64,000 nucleotides of DNA. Source: an uncultured Cellulophaga sp. GTDB lineage: Bacteria; Bacteroidota; Bacteroidia; Flavobacteriales; Flavobacteriaceae. Numbering within the stretch: position 1 is the first letter of the stretch; the number at the start of each line of letters is the position of its first letter. The DNA lies in contig CANLOV010000004.1 of the NCBI GenBank assembly GCA_947492955.1, positions 186,001-250,000 on the forward strand, read 5' to 3'. The notes under the pieces are model-generated. The model was given only the letters and a program-made list of their open reading frames with translations. It had not been told where the DNA came from and searched no databases. Of the stretch, positions 44,737 through 53,673 are shown in pieces. Position numbers and translations under genes: made by a program.

Positions 44737-46116
44737 CTATTCTGTTAATTTAAATATTTTGTTGTTAGCGTATATGTTACTTATTCTACTATTGATTACA
44801 TCGTTAAAAATAATGGGCTCTCTATTATCTTTTTCTACTGTAGTTACTTGGAAATTATTAATATATAAACCATTTACATGTCTAGCGTATATACCATAAG
44901 CGGGCAATGTACCTACTAAACTAAATTCTGGCCACCATCCTTTTAATGTCTCTAATGTATATTCTTTTAAATCCGTTTTTTTGGCATCTTTTTTAGTGCC
45001 TTTCCCGGAAACCATAAATTGAATATTACTTAGCTGAATATCTGTAATATAATGATTTGGCATACCAGTAATAAAAAAGGCAGAATTCTTGTCTAATTCG
45101 GAATTATCTGCAATAATGCCATTAAATATAAAATGATGCATTGCTTTCATACGGTACATTTCCTCTGGTGCATCTACACATGCTTTTTGTTGCGCAAATG
45201 TCATAAATACAGGTCGTGGTACATTCTTCATAACAAGATTAGAGAAAGTCATATTTTTCATTTCTCCGCCTTCATTTAATTGAATTTTTAGTCCAGAATC
45301 TTGTATATCGTGAAACGTGCAATTGTTTACCGTAACAGATTCTATATTTCCTCTAGACAATAATCCAATGCGCATACCAGCCCATTTGCTTGTAAACACA
45401 CAATTAGTAACTACAATATCTTTACAAGGTTTGTTGGGTAATGATGCTTGTAAACAAATAGAATCATCACTAGTATCAAAAGAGCTATTAGAAACTCTAA
45501 CGTTAGTACAGCCATCAAAATCTAAACCATCTCCATTACCATTTACTCTACTATGTATCTTAATACCATCAACAGCAATATTATTACAATACAACCATGC
45601 AGAAGTCCATGCGGCTGGGTTTTTAATAGTAACATTGTTTATATGTATATTATTACAGTTTAAAAAACGAATAAGCATAGGACGACCAGTTTCATGGCTA
45701 AAGTTTTTTCTGTATCCGTTACCATCAATAGTTCCATGCCCCTCAATAGCGAACGAAGTACTGTTTTTAGCAAATATGAGGCAACGATCCATATGAGGCT
45801 CATTTTTATACATATTTTTATGCGTATCAGTAGTGTAATCTTTTATATCTGGACTCCCCAAAAGAGTTGCGCCATTTTCTATATAAAGCGTTACATGATC
45901 TTTTAAGTAAATAGTTCCGATAAGTATTGTTTTTCCACTAGGTATAATTACACGCCCACCACCATTTTTAGTGCAAGTATCAATAGCAGTTTGTACTGCT
46001 TTTGTGTCTTTTACAATACCATCACCTATGGCTCCATAGGCTAAAACATTATAGTCTTTAGAAAAAGCCTGAAGGTTAAATAGGATTAGTATAAGAAAGA
46101 ATATTTTTTGTTTCAT
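44737..46116 (-). CDS. GH28-family glycoside hydrolase, secreted
   Basis: 459 residues with signal peptide MKQKIFFLILILFNLQAFS and no lipobox cysteine, so probably free in the periplasm. Beta-helix starts NVLAYGAIGDGIVKDTKAV. NGDGLDFDGC (NxD) and TSDDSICLQAS (DD) carry the catalytic aspartates; GHG is replaced by SKWAGMRIGLLS and the late motif reads SGLKIQ. It is about as related to the next GH28 as two family members, not a fresh duplicate. Preceded by a hairpin at 46155-46189. Confidence 0.85.
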   Translation of the reverse strand: MKQKIFFLILILFNLQAFSKDYNVLAYGAIGDGIVKDTKAVQTAIDTCTKNGGGRVIIPSGKTILIGTIYLKDHVTLYIENGATLLGSPDIKDYTTDTHKNMYKNEPHMDRCLIFAKNSTSFAIEGHGTIDGNGYRKNFSHETGRPMLIRFLNCNNIHINNVTIKNPAAWTSAWLYCNNIAVDGIKIHSRVNGNGDGLDFDGCTNVRVSNSSFDTSDDSICLQASLPNKPCKDIVVTNCVFTSKWAGMRIGLLSRGNIESVTVNNCTFHDIQDSGLKIQLNEGGEMKNMTFSNLVMKNVPRPVFMTFAQQKACVDAPEEMYRMKAMHHFIFNGIIADNSELDKNSAFFITGMPNHYITDIQLSNIQFMVSGKGTKKDAKKTDLKEYTLETLKGWWPEFSLVGTLPAYGIYARHVNGLYINNFQVTTVEKDNREPIIFNDVINSRISNIYANNKIFKLTE

Positions 46117-46154
46117 GTTGCAAATTCTTAAAGGAATTTAAATAGCTAAAATAA

Positions 46155-46189
46155 TTGTGGTTACAAAAAATATTAATTTGTAACCACAA
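46155..46189 (-). terminator. hairpin between the GH2 and GH28 genes
   Basis: A 13-bp perfect stem (46155-46167 with 46177-46189), 9-base AT-rich loop, T-rich after it on the minus strand. It may partly end transcription after GH2 or stabilise an mRNA end. Confidence 0.6.
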
Positions 46190-46209
46190 CTCTTGGTAGT
46201 AACTAAAAC

Positions 46210-48705
46210 TTATTTAGTTGTTATTGCTAGTATCTCAGATTCTAAATTGTCTGAACTAGCTGTTATTTTAATAGTACCTGCTTTTTCTGTAGATTTTACA
46301 ATTACTAAGCATTGCCCACTAAATGCTTTTCTATGATTTGCTTTGTGCTCTTCTAAAGAAGCTTGGTCTCCATTACCAACGGCTTCTATAATACCTTCTC
46401 CTTCGATGTTAAAATTAACCAAATTAGAAGCTCTAGGACATAAATTACCATTAGCATCTTCAATTCTTACTGTAATGAAAGAAAGGTCTACACCAGAAGC
46501 ATCAATTGTATTTCTGTCTGCTATTAATTTTACTTTAGCTGGTTTTCCTGCAGTTTTAATTGTTTTGGTTGCAGCTATTTTTCCCTTTTTATAGCCAACA
46601 ACTTTTATTTCACCTGCTTTGTAAGGAACATTCCATGAAAGTCTGTACTTAGATTTATACATTCCTTTTTTAAATCCATTATATTCCGCATGAATCATAG
46701 TATAATCTTTTCCTTTTATTTTTTTACCAAAAGATTTTCCGTTTACAAATAATTCTACTTCATCACAATTTGTATAGGAGTATACAGGGATTGTTTCTCC
46801 TTCTTTACCTTCCCAATTCCAGTGAGGAAGTACATGTACCATAGGTTCTTTTGTCCATTGACTTTGGTATAAATAGAATCTATCCTTAGGGAAACCACAC
46901 ATATCTACAGGAGCAAAATAAGAAGATTTAGAAGGCCAATCGTCGTTCCAATATCCGTTTGTTGAGTTGTCTCTACCACCATAGGGGGTAGGCTCTCCTA
47001 AATAATCGAAACCAGTCCATATAAATTCACCTAAAGAAGTTGGAGATTTTGCTTGCGCATCGAACTCTACATCAGGAGGGTAAGCCCATGCAGGCCCAAC
47101 TGTTTCATCGTGACTAGAAACATGGTTTGTTTCTCTTTTGTGTTTGTATTCTAATGGTAAGTGGTATACACCTCTACTGCTTGTTTGCGAAGATGTTTCT
47201 GAACCATAAAAAATCATATCAGGATTTTGAGCTACAATTTCTGGGTAGTGCGATGGTTTGTAATTAACACCAACAATATCTATCTGGTAAGCTAATTTAT
47301 TTACAAAAGATGCTGGGTAGTAATTAAAACCAGCTGTTGTTGGTCTTGTAATATCTTCATCATGGCAAATATCATTTAATCTTTTAGCTAATTTCCATCC
47401 ATCTTTTTCACTCTGTTCAAGAATTTCGTTACCTATACTCCACATAATTACAGAGGGGTGGTTACGGTCTCTTTTAATCATGTCTCTTAAATCTTTCTCG
47501 TGCCATTGATCAAAGTATTTATGGTAACCATTTGGTACTTTTGCTTTTTTCCATTCATCAAAAGCTTCAGCAATAACAACAATACCTAAACGATCACATA
47601 CTTGCAGCATTTCTGGAGAAGGAGGGTTATGACTTGTTCTTAAGGCATTAACTCCCATACTTTTCATAATTTGCATTTGCCTTTCTTTTGCTCTGTAGTT
47701 AATAGCTGCACCTAAAGGACCCAAATCATGATGCATACAAACTCCATTAAACTCAACAGGCTTGTCGTTTAATAAAAAACCTTTTTTAGCACTAAAATCA
47801 ATAGTTCTAACTCCAAATTCGGTAATGTATTCATCTATTATAACATCTTTTTCGAAAATTTGACTTGTTACAGTGTATAAATGCGGGTTATCTATATCCC
47901 AACGTATAGGGTTTAATATTTCAATTTCCTGAGTTTTTTCAATTTCAGATAATTTATTTATGGCTATTTCTTTAGACTGAAAAGCTATAGTGTTTCCGCT
48001 AGCATCTTTAATAATTGTTTTTAGGGTTTTGTTAGAGTTTGTATTCCCTGTGTTTTTAACTGTAGTTTTTATGTTAACTATAGCTTTATCATTGCTAACA
48101 AATGGAGTTGTAATATAAGTTCCCCATTGTGGTATATGAGTAGAGTTATTGATTTTTAATCGTACATTTCTATAAATTCCTGCTCCTGGATACCATCTTT
48201 CGGATAATAATTCTGGTGCTAATTGTACGGCTATTACATTTTCTTCGCCAAATTTAATATGCTTTGTAAGATCAAACTCAAAACCTATGTATCCATAATG
48301 CCTATCTCCAACATAATTTCCATTTATCCATACTTTAGCATTATCCATAACACCATCAAACTCAATAGATATTTGTTTGTTAATCATTTTTTTATCTACT
48401 GTAAAATGCTTTCTATACCAAGCATGCCCATCTATAGGTAAGCCACCATTTCTTGCATTATTTCTACTATTAAAAGGCAATTCTATGGCCCAATCGTGTG
48501 GTAAATCTAATTTTCTCCATGTGCTATCGTCATAGCTAATAGTTTCTGCATTGGCTAGCGTATCTTTTTTAAAAAGCCAATTTTTATTAAAATTTTCATC
48601 ATCTACATTTGTAATTGATGTTTCGTTAGATTTACAAGAAACAAAAAGAGCAACAGCACAAAGTAATGCTGCCAAAGAAAGTTTCAGTTTGGTGTAATTG
48701 TTCAT
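46210..48705 (-). CDS. GH2-family beta-glycosidase lipoprotein
   Basis: 831 residues; lipobox VSC with C24. Domains in order: GH2 sugar-binding (about 40-185), immunoglobulin-like (about 190-300), TIM barrel (about 305-620), then DUF4982-like and a C-terminal Ig-like domain (about 640-830). Acid/base E427 in MWSIGNEILE and nucleophile E503 in GSETSS. Beta-galactosidase-like, but GH2 also holds mannosidases and glucuronidases, so the sugar is open. First gene of the polysaccharide operon; no SusC/SusD pair or regulator lies nearby. Confidence 0.9.
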   Translation of the reverse strand: MNNYTKLKLSLAALLCAVALFVSCKSNETSITNVDDENFNKNWLFKKDTLANAETISYDDSTWRKLDLPHDWAIELPFNSRNNARNGGLPIDGHAWYRKHFTVDKKMINKQISIEFDGVMDNAKVWINGNYVGDRHYGYIGFEFDLTKHIKFGEENVIAVQLAPELLSERWYPGAGIYRNVRLKINNSTHIPQWGTYITTPFVSNDKAIVNIKTTVKNTGNTNSNKTLKTIIKDASGNTIAFQSKEIAINKLSEIEKTQEIEILNPIRWDIDNPHLYTVTSQIFEKDVIIDEYITEFGVRTIDFSAKKGFLLNDKPVEFNGVCMHHDLGPLGAAINYRAKERQMQIMKSMGVNALRTSHNPPSPEMLQVCDRLGIVVIAEAFDEWKKAKVPNGYHKYFDQWHEKDLRDMIKRDRNHPSVIMWSIGNEILEQSEKDGWKLAKRLNDICHDEDITRPTTAGFNYYPASFVNKLAYQIDIVGVNYKPSHYPEIVAQNPDMIFYGSETSSQTSSRGVYHLPLEYKHKRETNHVSSHDETVGPAWAYPPDVEFDAQAKSPTSLGEFIWTGFDYLGEPTPYGGRDNSTNGYWNDDWPSKSSYFAPVDMCGFPKDRFYLYQSQWTKEPMVHVLPHWNWEGKEGETIPVYSYTNCDEVELFVNGKSFGKKIKGKDYTMIHAEYNGFKKGMYKSKYRLSWNVPYKAGEIKVVGYKKGKIAATKTIKTAGKPAKVKLIADRNTIDASGVDLSFITVRIEDANGNLCPRASNLVNFNIEGEGIIEAVGNGDQASLEEHKANHRKAFSGQCLVIVKSTEKAGTIKITASSDNLESEILAITTK

Positions 48706-49051
48706 GTTAGAATTTGATTGTTGCTGAATTATTTTTATTTATAATTTAATTGTATTACAAGTACTAAAGATATTTAATTATAAATAGTAGTGAAGTTATA
48801 AATAGACAGAATACTAACACATATGTCTCATTTATGGATAAATATTGTTCATTATATAATTAAAGCTGTTCAAATGGACTGAAATTACATATAAATTCTA
48901 CATTAATAGTTTTAATGATAAAATTAGATGTACTGCTATATAGCTAAAATTTTAATGATAGCCAGATATAGATATCATGTAATATTATTAAAGTGTTGAT
49001 TTAATAATATCTGTTTAAGTATTTAAAAATAAAATTATTAACTATTTATTT
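48706..49051. other. intergenic region without a recognisable gene
   Basis: 346 bases, very AT-rich, upstream of the GH2 gene and downstream of cysM. I see no open frame with a start and likely product, no long hairpin and no TAnnTTTG with a matching -33 element. It presumably holds the GH2 operon promoter. Confidence 0.5.
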
Positions 49052-49936
49052 TTAATCAAATAAGTTTGAAGACAAATAGCGATCTCCACGATCACAAACA
49101 ATAGATACTATAACACCGCTTTTTAAAGTAGCAGCAAGTTTTAGAGCAGCAGCTGCAGCTCCACCGCTACTCATACCAGAAAAAATCCCTTCTTTTTTTG
49201 CTAATTCCTTAGCCATATTAACGGCTTCTTGTTGGGTTACCTCTAAAACACTATCTACCTTAGAGGCATCAAATATCTTTGGTAAGTATTCTTTGGGCCA
49301 TTTACGAATTCCGGGTATTTTGGCACCATCTGTAGGTTGTACTCCTACAATTTGTATATTAGAATTTTGCTCTTTTAAATAGGTAGATGTTCCCATAACA
49401 GTGCCTGTTGTACCCATAGAGGATACAAAATGTGTAACTTCTCCCTTAGTATCTTTCCATATTTCTGGACCAGTAGATTTATAGTGTGCTTTCCAATTAT
49501 CATTATTAGCAAATTGGTTAAGCATAATATAACCTTCGTTTGTTACTTTAGCTTCTGCATAGTCTCTAGCGCCTTCTATACCTATATCTGCAGCAGTTAA
49601 TGTAACTTTAGCCCCATAAGCACGCATTGTTTGCACTCTTTCTTTGGTAGAGTTTTCTGGCATTACTAACTCAATATTTAAACCATAAATACCTGCAATC
49701 ATTGCTAATGCAATGCCTGTATTACCACTAGTAGCTTCTATAAGTTTAGAGTTTGTGTTTATAGCACCAGATTCTAAGCCGCTCTTAATCATATTATATG
49801 CGGCTCTATCTTTAACGCTACCTCCAGGATTATGTCCTTCTAGCTTAAAAAATAATTTTACGTTAGAATTTTTATTTAACACCTTTGATTCTACCAATGG
49901 GGTATTTCCTATTAAATCTAATATGCTATGAGACAT
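49052..49936 (-). CDS. cysM: cysteine synthase (CysM/CysK-type)
   Basis: 294 residues. PLP lysine K42 in NPGGSVKDRAAY; ATSGNTGIALAMIAG; phosphate-binding SSMGTTGTVMGTS; SGMSSGGAAAAALKLA. It makes cysteine from O-acetylserine and sulfide or thiosulfate. The short length and motifs fit CysM, but CysK cannot be excluded. Its start overlaps the cysE stop by 11 bases, so the two are translationally coupled. Confidence 0.9.
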   Translation of the reverse strand: MSHSILDLIGNTPLVESKVLNKNSNVKLFFKLEGHNPGGSVKDRAAYNMIKSGLESGAINTNSKLIEATSGNTGIALAMIAGIYGLNIELVMPENSTKERVQTMRAYGAKVTLTAADIGIEGARDYAEAKVTNEGYIMLNQFANNDNWKAHYKSTGPEIWKDTKGEVTHFVSSMGTTGTVMGTSTYLKEQNSNIQIVGVQPTDGAKIPGIRKWPKEYLPKIFDASKVDSVLEVTQQEAVNMAKELAKKEGIFSGMSSGGAAAAALKLAATLKSGVIVSIVCDRGDRYLSSNLFD

Positions 49937-50720
49937 TTGAAGCTGTTTTTATTTTTATTTCTGGGGTATGATATACTGTTGAATTTGGAGCTATAGAGGC
50001 TGTTATCCAAGCATTACCTCCTATAGTAGAGTTTTCTCCTATAATTGTTTCTCCTCCTAGTATAGTTGCATTTGCATATATGGTTACATTATTTTCTATA
50101 GTAGGATGACGTTTTGTTTCTTTTAAGTCTTTAGCAACGTACAAACCACCTAAGGTTACCCCTTGATATATTTTTACATTATTTTTTATAATAGCAGTTT
50201 CTCCAATAACAATACCTGTTCCATGGTCTATATGAAAAGATTGCCCAATACTAGCGCCAGGGTTAATATCTACACCAGTTTGTCTATGAGCGTACTCCGT
50301 CATTAACCTAGGAACTAATGGAAACCTTTTATTATATAGTTCATGTGCTAATCTATAAATTGCAATAGCATAAAACCCAGGATATGCCATATAAACTTCT
50401 TCTACAGAAAGAGACGCTGGGTCACAATTCACAGTAGCTTCTGCATCTAAATTTAATTTCTCTAATATTTCAGGGAGTGCATTTACGTAATTTTCCCATA
50501 TTTTTTTGCAAGGCTTATCAATATTCCAGCATGCTAATGCAACAATTTCTTCAAATTTAGTTTCTAAAACATCTAAATTCTCTTCTACAGGTGTTTCAAT
50601 ATCAAACAGCGTATAGAATAGTGTATTCGTAAAATCTTCTACTTCTCGCTTTAATCTATATCTTAGATTTGGTTGCTTTTTATGAAGATTTATCTTTTTT
50701 ATGATAGAAGCCTTATCCAT
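49926..50720 (-). CDS. cysE: serine O-acetyltransferase
   Basis: 264 residues: an N-terminal helical domain, then a hexapeptide beta-helix with IDHGTGIVIGETAIIKNN and IYQGVTLGGLY, as in EpsC-type SATs. It supplies O-acetylserine to the cysM product, whose gene it overlaps. ATG at 50720. Confidence 0.92.
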   Translation of the reverse strand: MDKASIIKKINLHKKQPNLRYRLKREVEDFTNTLFYTLFDIETPVEENLDVLETKFEEIVALACWNIDKPCKKIWENYVNALPEILEKLNLDAEATVNCDPASLSVEEVYMAYPGFYAIAIYRLAHELYNKRFPLVPRLMTEYAHRQTGVDINPGASIGQSFHIDHGTGIVIGETAIIKNNVKIYQGVTLGGLYVAKDLKETKRHPTIENNVTIYANATILGGETIIGENSTIGGNAWITASIAPNSTVYHTPEIKIKTASNVS

Positions 50721-50757
50721 ATATAATCTATTGTAATATCAAAATTAACTATTATTT

Positions 50758-50765
50758 CAAAAGTA
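50758..50765 (-). promoter_or_regulatory. -7 box of cysE
   Basis: TACTTTTG on the minus strand, 37 bases before the cysE ATG. No -33 element found. Confidence 0.4.
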
Positions 50766-50813
50766 AGTTGATTAAAATATAATTAACTTTAAACTTTAGT
50801 TAAAATAAGTCGT

Positions 50814-51494
50814 ATGCAACAGCCAATAATTACTAAGAATACACTCTCCTTTTTAAAGGAATTAAAAAAGAATAATACTAGAGAATGGTTTGCTGAGAAT
50901 AAAAAGGAATTTAAAGCTATAGAAGCAGAAGTAAAGGTTTATTATGCTCATATATCAGATGCTTTGAAAATACATGACGAAATAGAAAAAATAAAAATGT
51001 TTCGCATTTATAGAGATGTTCGTTTTTCTAAAGACAAAACACCATACCAGCCGCACTTTGCAGGTTCTTTTTCTAGAGCAGGAGCAAGACTTCGTGGAGG
51101 CTATTATTTACGTATAAGACCTGGAGAAAGTTTTATTGCTACTGGTTTTTGGCAACCTAATAAAGAAGATATTTTACGTATTAGAAAAGAGTTAGAGTTG
51201 GATAGTACTGAGTTTAGAGAAATTATAAACGAAAAGTCTTTTAAAACTACTTGGGGAGCATTACAAGGAGAAGAATTAAAAACGGCACCTAAAGGTTTTA
51301 GTAAAGAAGACCCAAACATAGATTTAATACGTAAAAAGCAGTTTATTTTTACCAGACAATTTACGGATAAGGAAGTGTTATCTCCTGAATTTTTTAATAC
51401 AGTAAGCAACTCATTTAAGGCAATAAGACCTTATTTTGATTTAATGAGTGATATACTTACAACAGATTTAAATGGAGAATCTTTGTTAGACTAG
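50814..51494 (+). CDS. DUF2461 family protein
   Basis: 226 residues with the family's N-terminal LSFLKELKKNNTREWFAENK, RIYRDVRFSKDKTPYQPHF and GGYYLRIRPGESFIATGFW. Members are conserved, cytoplasmic and of unknown function. The end overlaps the convergent gene by 9 bases. Confidence 0.85.
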   Translation: MQQPIITKNTLSFLKELKKNNTREWFAENKKEFKAIEAEVKVYYAHISDALKIHDEIEKIKMFRIYRDVRFSKDKTPYQPHFAGSFSRAGARLRGGYYLRIRPGESFIATGFWQPNKEDILRIRKELELDSTEFREIINEKSFKTTWGALQGEELKTAPKGFSKEDPNIDLIRKKQFIFTRQFTDKEVLSPEFFNTVSNSFKAIRPYFDLMSDILTTDLNGESLLD

Positions 51495-51896
51495 TACTAC
51501 AGGGGACTCAAAAAGTTGTATTTGGTCTTTAAGGCGAACAATTACCATATTCATCATACGTTTGTTTAGTCTAGAAGAATTTTTAATATAAATTTCATAT
51601 TCTTCAACAGTAAACTGACCAATAATAATCCCTTTTAAAGAGTTTCTAAATTTAATATCTTTTTGCAAAGCATTTTCTATATACTGTAATCTTTTCTCTA
51701 AAGTTAGCGAGTAAAAAGTATTTTTGTGTTTGGTAATATAATTTCTAAATACTGCAATTAATAAATTATTTTGGAGCTTTAATATTGGACGTAAAGTCTT
51801 GTTTTGGAAGTGTTCATCCTCACTCATATTATTTGTTACTTTAGCAGAAGATACTTCTGGTCTAATACCTAAAATATTATAAAATCTATCTGTCAT
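51486..51896 (-). CDS. conserved hypothetical protein
   Basis: 136 residues starting MTDRFYNILGIRPEVSS, cytoplasmic, mainly helical with basic patches (NSSRLNKRMMNMVIVRLKDQ). No motif I can interpret. Convergent and overlapping by 9 bases with the DUF2461 gene. Confidence 0.6.
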   Translation of the reverse strand: MTDRFYNILGIRPEVSSAKVTNNMSEDEHFQNKTLRPILKLQNNLLIAVFRNYITKHKNTFYSLTLEKRLQYIENALQKDIKFRNSLKGIIIGQFTVEEYEIYIKNSSRLNKRMMNMVIVRLKDQIQLFESPVVLV

Positions 51897-52021
51897 GGTG
51901 TTTAGTTTTAATAAAGATAGCTATTAAAAAGATTGTTATTTTTTGCGGAACAACTAGTTTTTAACGAGGTTATGAACAATATAAATAGTAACTTAGTTTA
52001 AGAAATAGTAAATAATGAAAA

Positions 52022-52918
52022 ATGAAATTTGGTAAAGTAGAACGTCCTGAATTAATAGATTTTTCAATACCAAAGGATCATATAGATACTGCTAAAATTC
52101 TATCTAAGAATAAGAAAGAAGAGCCATTAAATATTTATGTTGGCTGCGCTAAATGGAATAGGCAAGATTTAAAGGGCTTTTATCCAAGAGGTACTAAAGA
52201 TGAATTGGTTTATTATTCTTCACAGTTTAATTCTATTGAACTAAATGCAACATTTTACCGTATTTTCCCTGTGGAGCAATATCAAAAATGGTATGATAAA
52301 ACACCAGATAACTTTAAGTTTTTCCCTAAAATAACCCAAGATGTAAGCCATTTAAGAAGATTAAACGAGCAAGTGTACCCCATAGTAGACCACTATTTAG
52401 ATGTAAGCTCTTATCTTAAAGATAAATTGGGAACTATATTTTTACAAATGCATACCAATTTTGCTCCTAAAAATTGGGATAGAGTAGTACGCTTTGTAGA
52501 AAGTTGGCCTAAAGAATTTTCATTAGCCATGGAGTTTAGACATACAGATTGGTTTAACGATACGGTTGTGGCACAGGAGCTATATGAGTTGTTAGAAAAG
52601 AACAATATTACTAATATCCTTGTTGATACTGCTGGTAGAAGAGATATTATGCATATGCGATTAACTAATAACGAAGCTTTTATACGTTATGTTGGTGCTA
52701 ACCACAAGAGTGATTATAAAAGACTGGACGATTGGGTAGATAAATTAGTAGATTGGAAGGAGAAAGGCTTAAAAAACATTCATTTTTTTGTACATCAAAA
52801 CATGGAATTAGAGTCTCCGTTATTATCAGCTTATTTTATTACCAAGTTGAATAAAAAAATGGGGTATAATTTACATATTCCAAAAACAACAAATGAATCT
52901 AATCTTACGTTATTTTAA
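52022..52918 (+). CDS. DUF72 family protein (TIM-barrel, YecE-like)
   Basis: 298 residues: IYVGCAKWNRQDLKGFYPRG, YSSQFNSIELNATFYRIFP, LGTIFLQMHTNFAPK, SLAMEFRHTDWFND and FFVHQNMELESPLLSAYF are the conserved DUF72 blocks. The barrel is related to UV-endonuclease-like folds, but no activity is established. ATG at 52022. Confidence 0.88.
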   Translation: MKFGKVERPELIDFSIPKDHIDTAKILSKNKKEEPLNIYVGCAKWNRQDLKGFYPRGTKDELVYYSSQFNSIELNATFYRIFPVEQYQKWYDKTPDNFKFFPKITQDVSHLRRLNEQVYPIVDHYLDVSSYLKDKLGTIFLQMHTNFAPKNWDRVVRFVESWPKEFSLAMEFRHTDWFNDTVVAQELYELLEKNNITNILVDTAGRRDIMHMRLTNNEAFIRYVGANHKSDYKRLDDWVDKLVDWKEKGLKNIHFFVHQNMELESPLLSAYFITKLNKKMGYNLHIPKTTNESNLTLF

Positions 52919-52933
52919 TATTAAAACATCAAT

Positions 52934-52941
52934 TACCTTTG
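52934..52941 (+). promoter_or_regulatory. -7 box of the thioesterase gene
   Basis: TACCTTTG, 21 bases before the ATG at 52963. No -33 element found. Confidence 0.4.
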
Positions 52942-52962
52942 CGGTGATTTTAAATAAACTCT

Positions 52963-53367
52963 ATGAGATTTCATACTAGAAAGTGGGTTAAACCAGAAGA
53001 TTTAAATGCTAACGAAACATTGTTTGGAGGTACGTTATTAGCTTGGATAGATGAAGAAGCAGCTTTGTACAGTATAATTCAGTTAGAAAGCAAAAAAGTA
53101 GTTACTAAATATATGTCCGAAATTAATTTCATGAGTACTGCTGTTAAAGGCGATATTATTGAAATTGGTATCGAAGTTGTTAAGTTTGGAATGACCTCGT
53201 TAAACCTTAATTGTGAAGTTCGTAATAAAATGACACGAGAAACTATTGTAACGGTAGATAATATTATTATGGTAAACCTGGGAGCCAATGGTAAACCAGC
53301 TGCTCATGGTAAAACTAAGGTTGAATATGTAAAAGATAGATTAGCGGCAGACGCCCAAAAAAATTAA
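52963..53367 (+). CDS. acyl-CoA thioesterase, hotdog fold
   Basis: 134 residues with the YciA/BFIT-type block NETLFGGTLLAWIDEEAA (catalytic aspartate and following helix) and KYMSEINFMSTAVKGDIIEIGI. It should hydrolyse acyl-CoAs in the cytoplasm. ATG at 52963, strong terminator after it. Confidence 0.85.
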   Translation: MRFHTRKWVKPEDLNANETLFGGTLLAWIDEEAALYSIIQLESKKVVTKYMSEINFMSTAVKGDIIEIGIEVVKFGMTSLNLNCEVRNKMTRETIVTVDNIIMVNLGANGKPAAHGKTKVEYVKDRLAADAQKN

Positions 53368-53384
53368 TATTATAATTAAATATT

Positions 53385-53424
53385 AAAAAAAAAAGAGATA
53401 CTAATATTAGTATCTCTTTTTTTG
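53385..53424. terminator. intrinsic terminator
   Basis: Long A/T-tailed stem around the ACTAATATTAGT centre (AAAAAGAGATACTAA and its complement), T7 after it. Confidence 0.85.
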
Positions 53425-53673
53425 TTTTTAACTTATTGTTTTTTAGGTGATTATAGTGTTGTGTGTTAAGTTTTTTGTTAATCGAAATTAAAGAGTAAAA
53501 ACATCCTTAAAAGAAGTTTAAATCTTACAAAGTTGTTGTGTGTTATTTTTCAATCATCAAATAACTACTGTTTTACAACATATTAGAGTACTTAGATAAC
53601 ATTTATTTGCAGTAGCATTAGTAATTAGAGAAATTGGTCTATATAACCAAAAACCCTAAAATCTAATTTACCA
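53425..53673. other. leader region before the phosphorelay/glycan gene cluster
   Basis: About 250 bases with no recognisable gene. It must contain the promoter of the six-gene cluster. I see TTTATTTG near 53605 but no clean TAnnTTTG plus -33 pair. Confidence 0.4.

Noticed and set aside
45317-45796. 159-residue open frame on the plus strand
   Set aside because: Antisense to the secreted GH28 gene; a shadow of codon usage.
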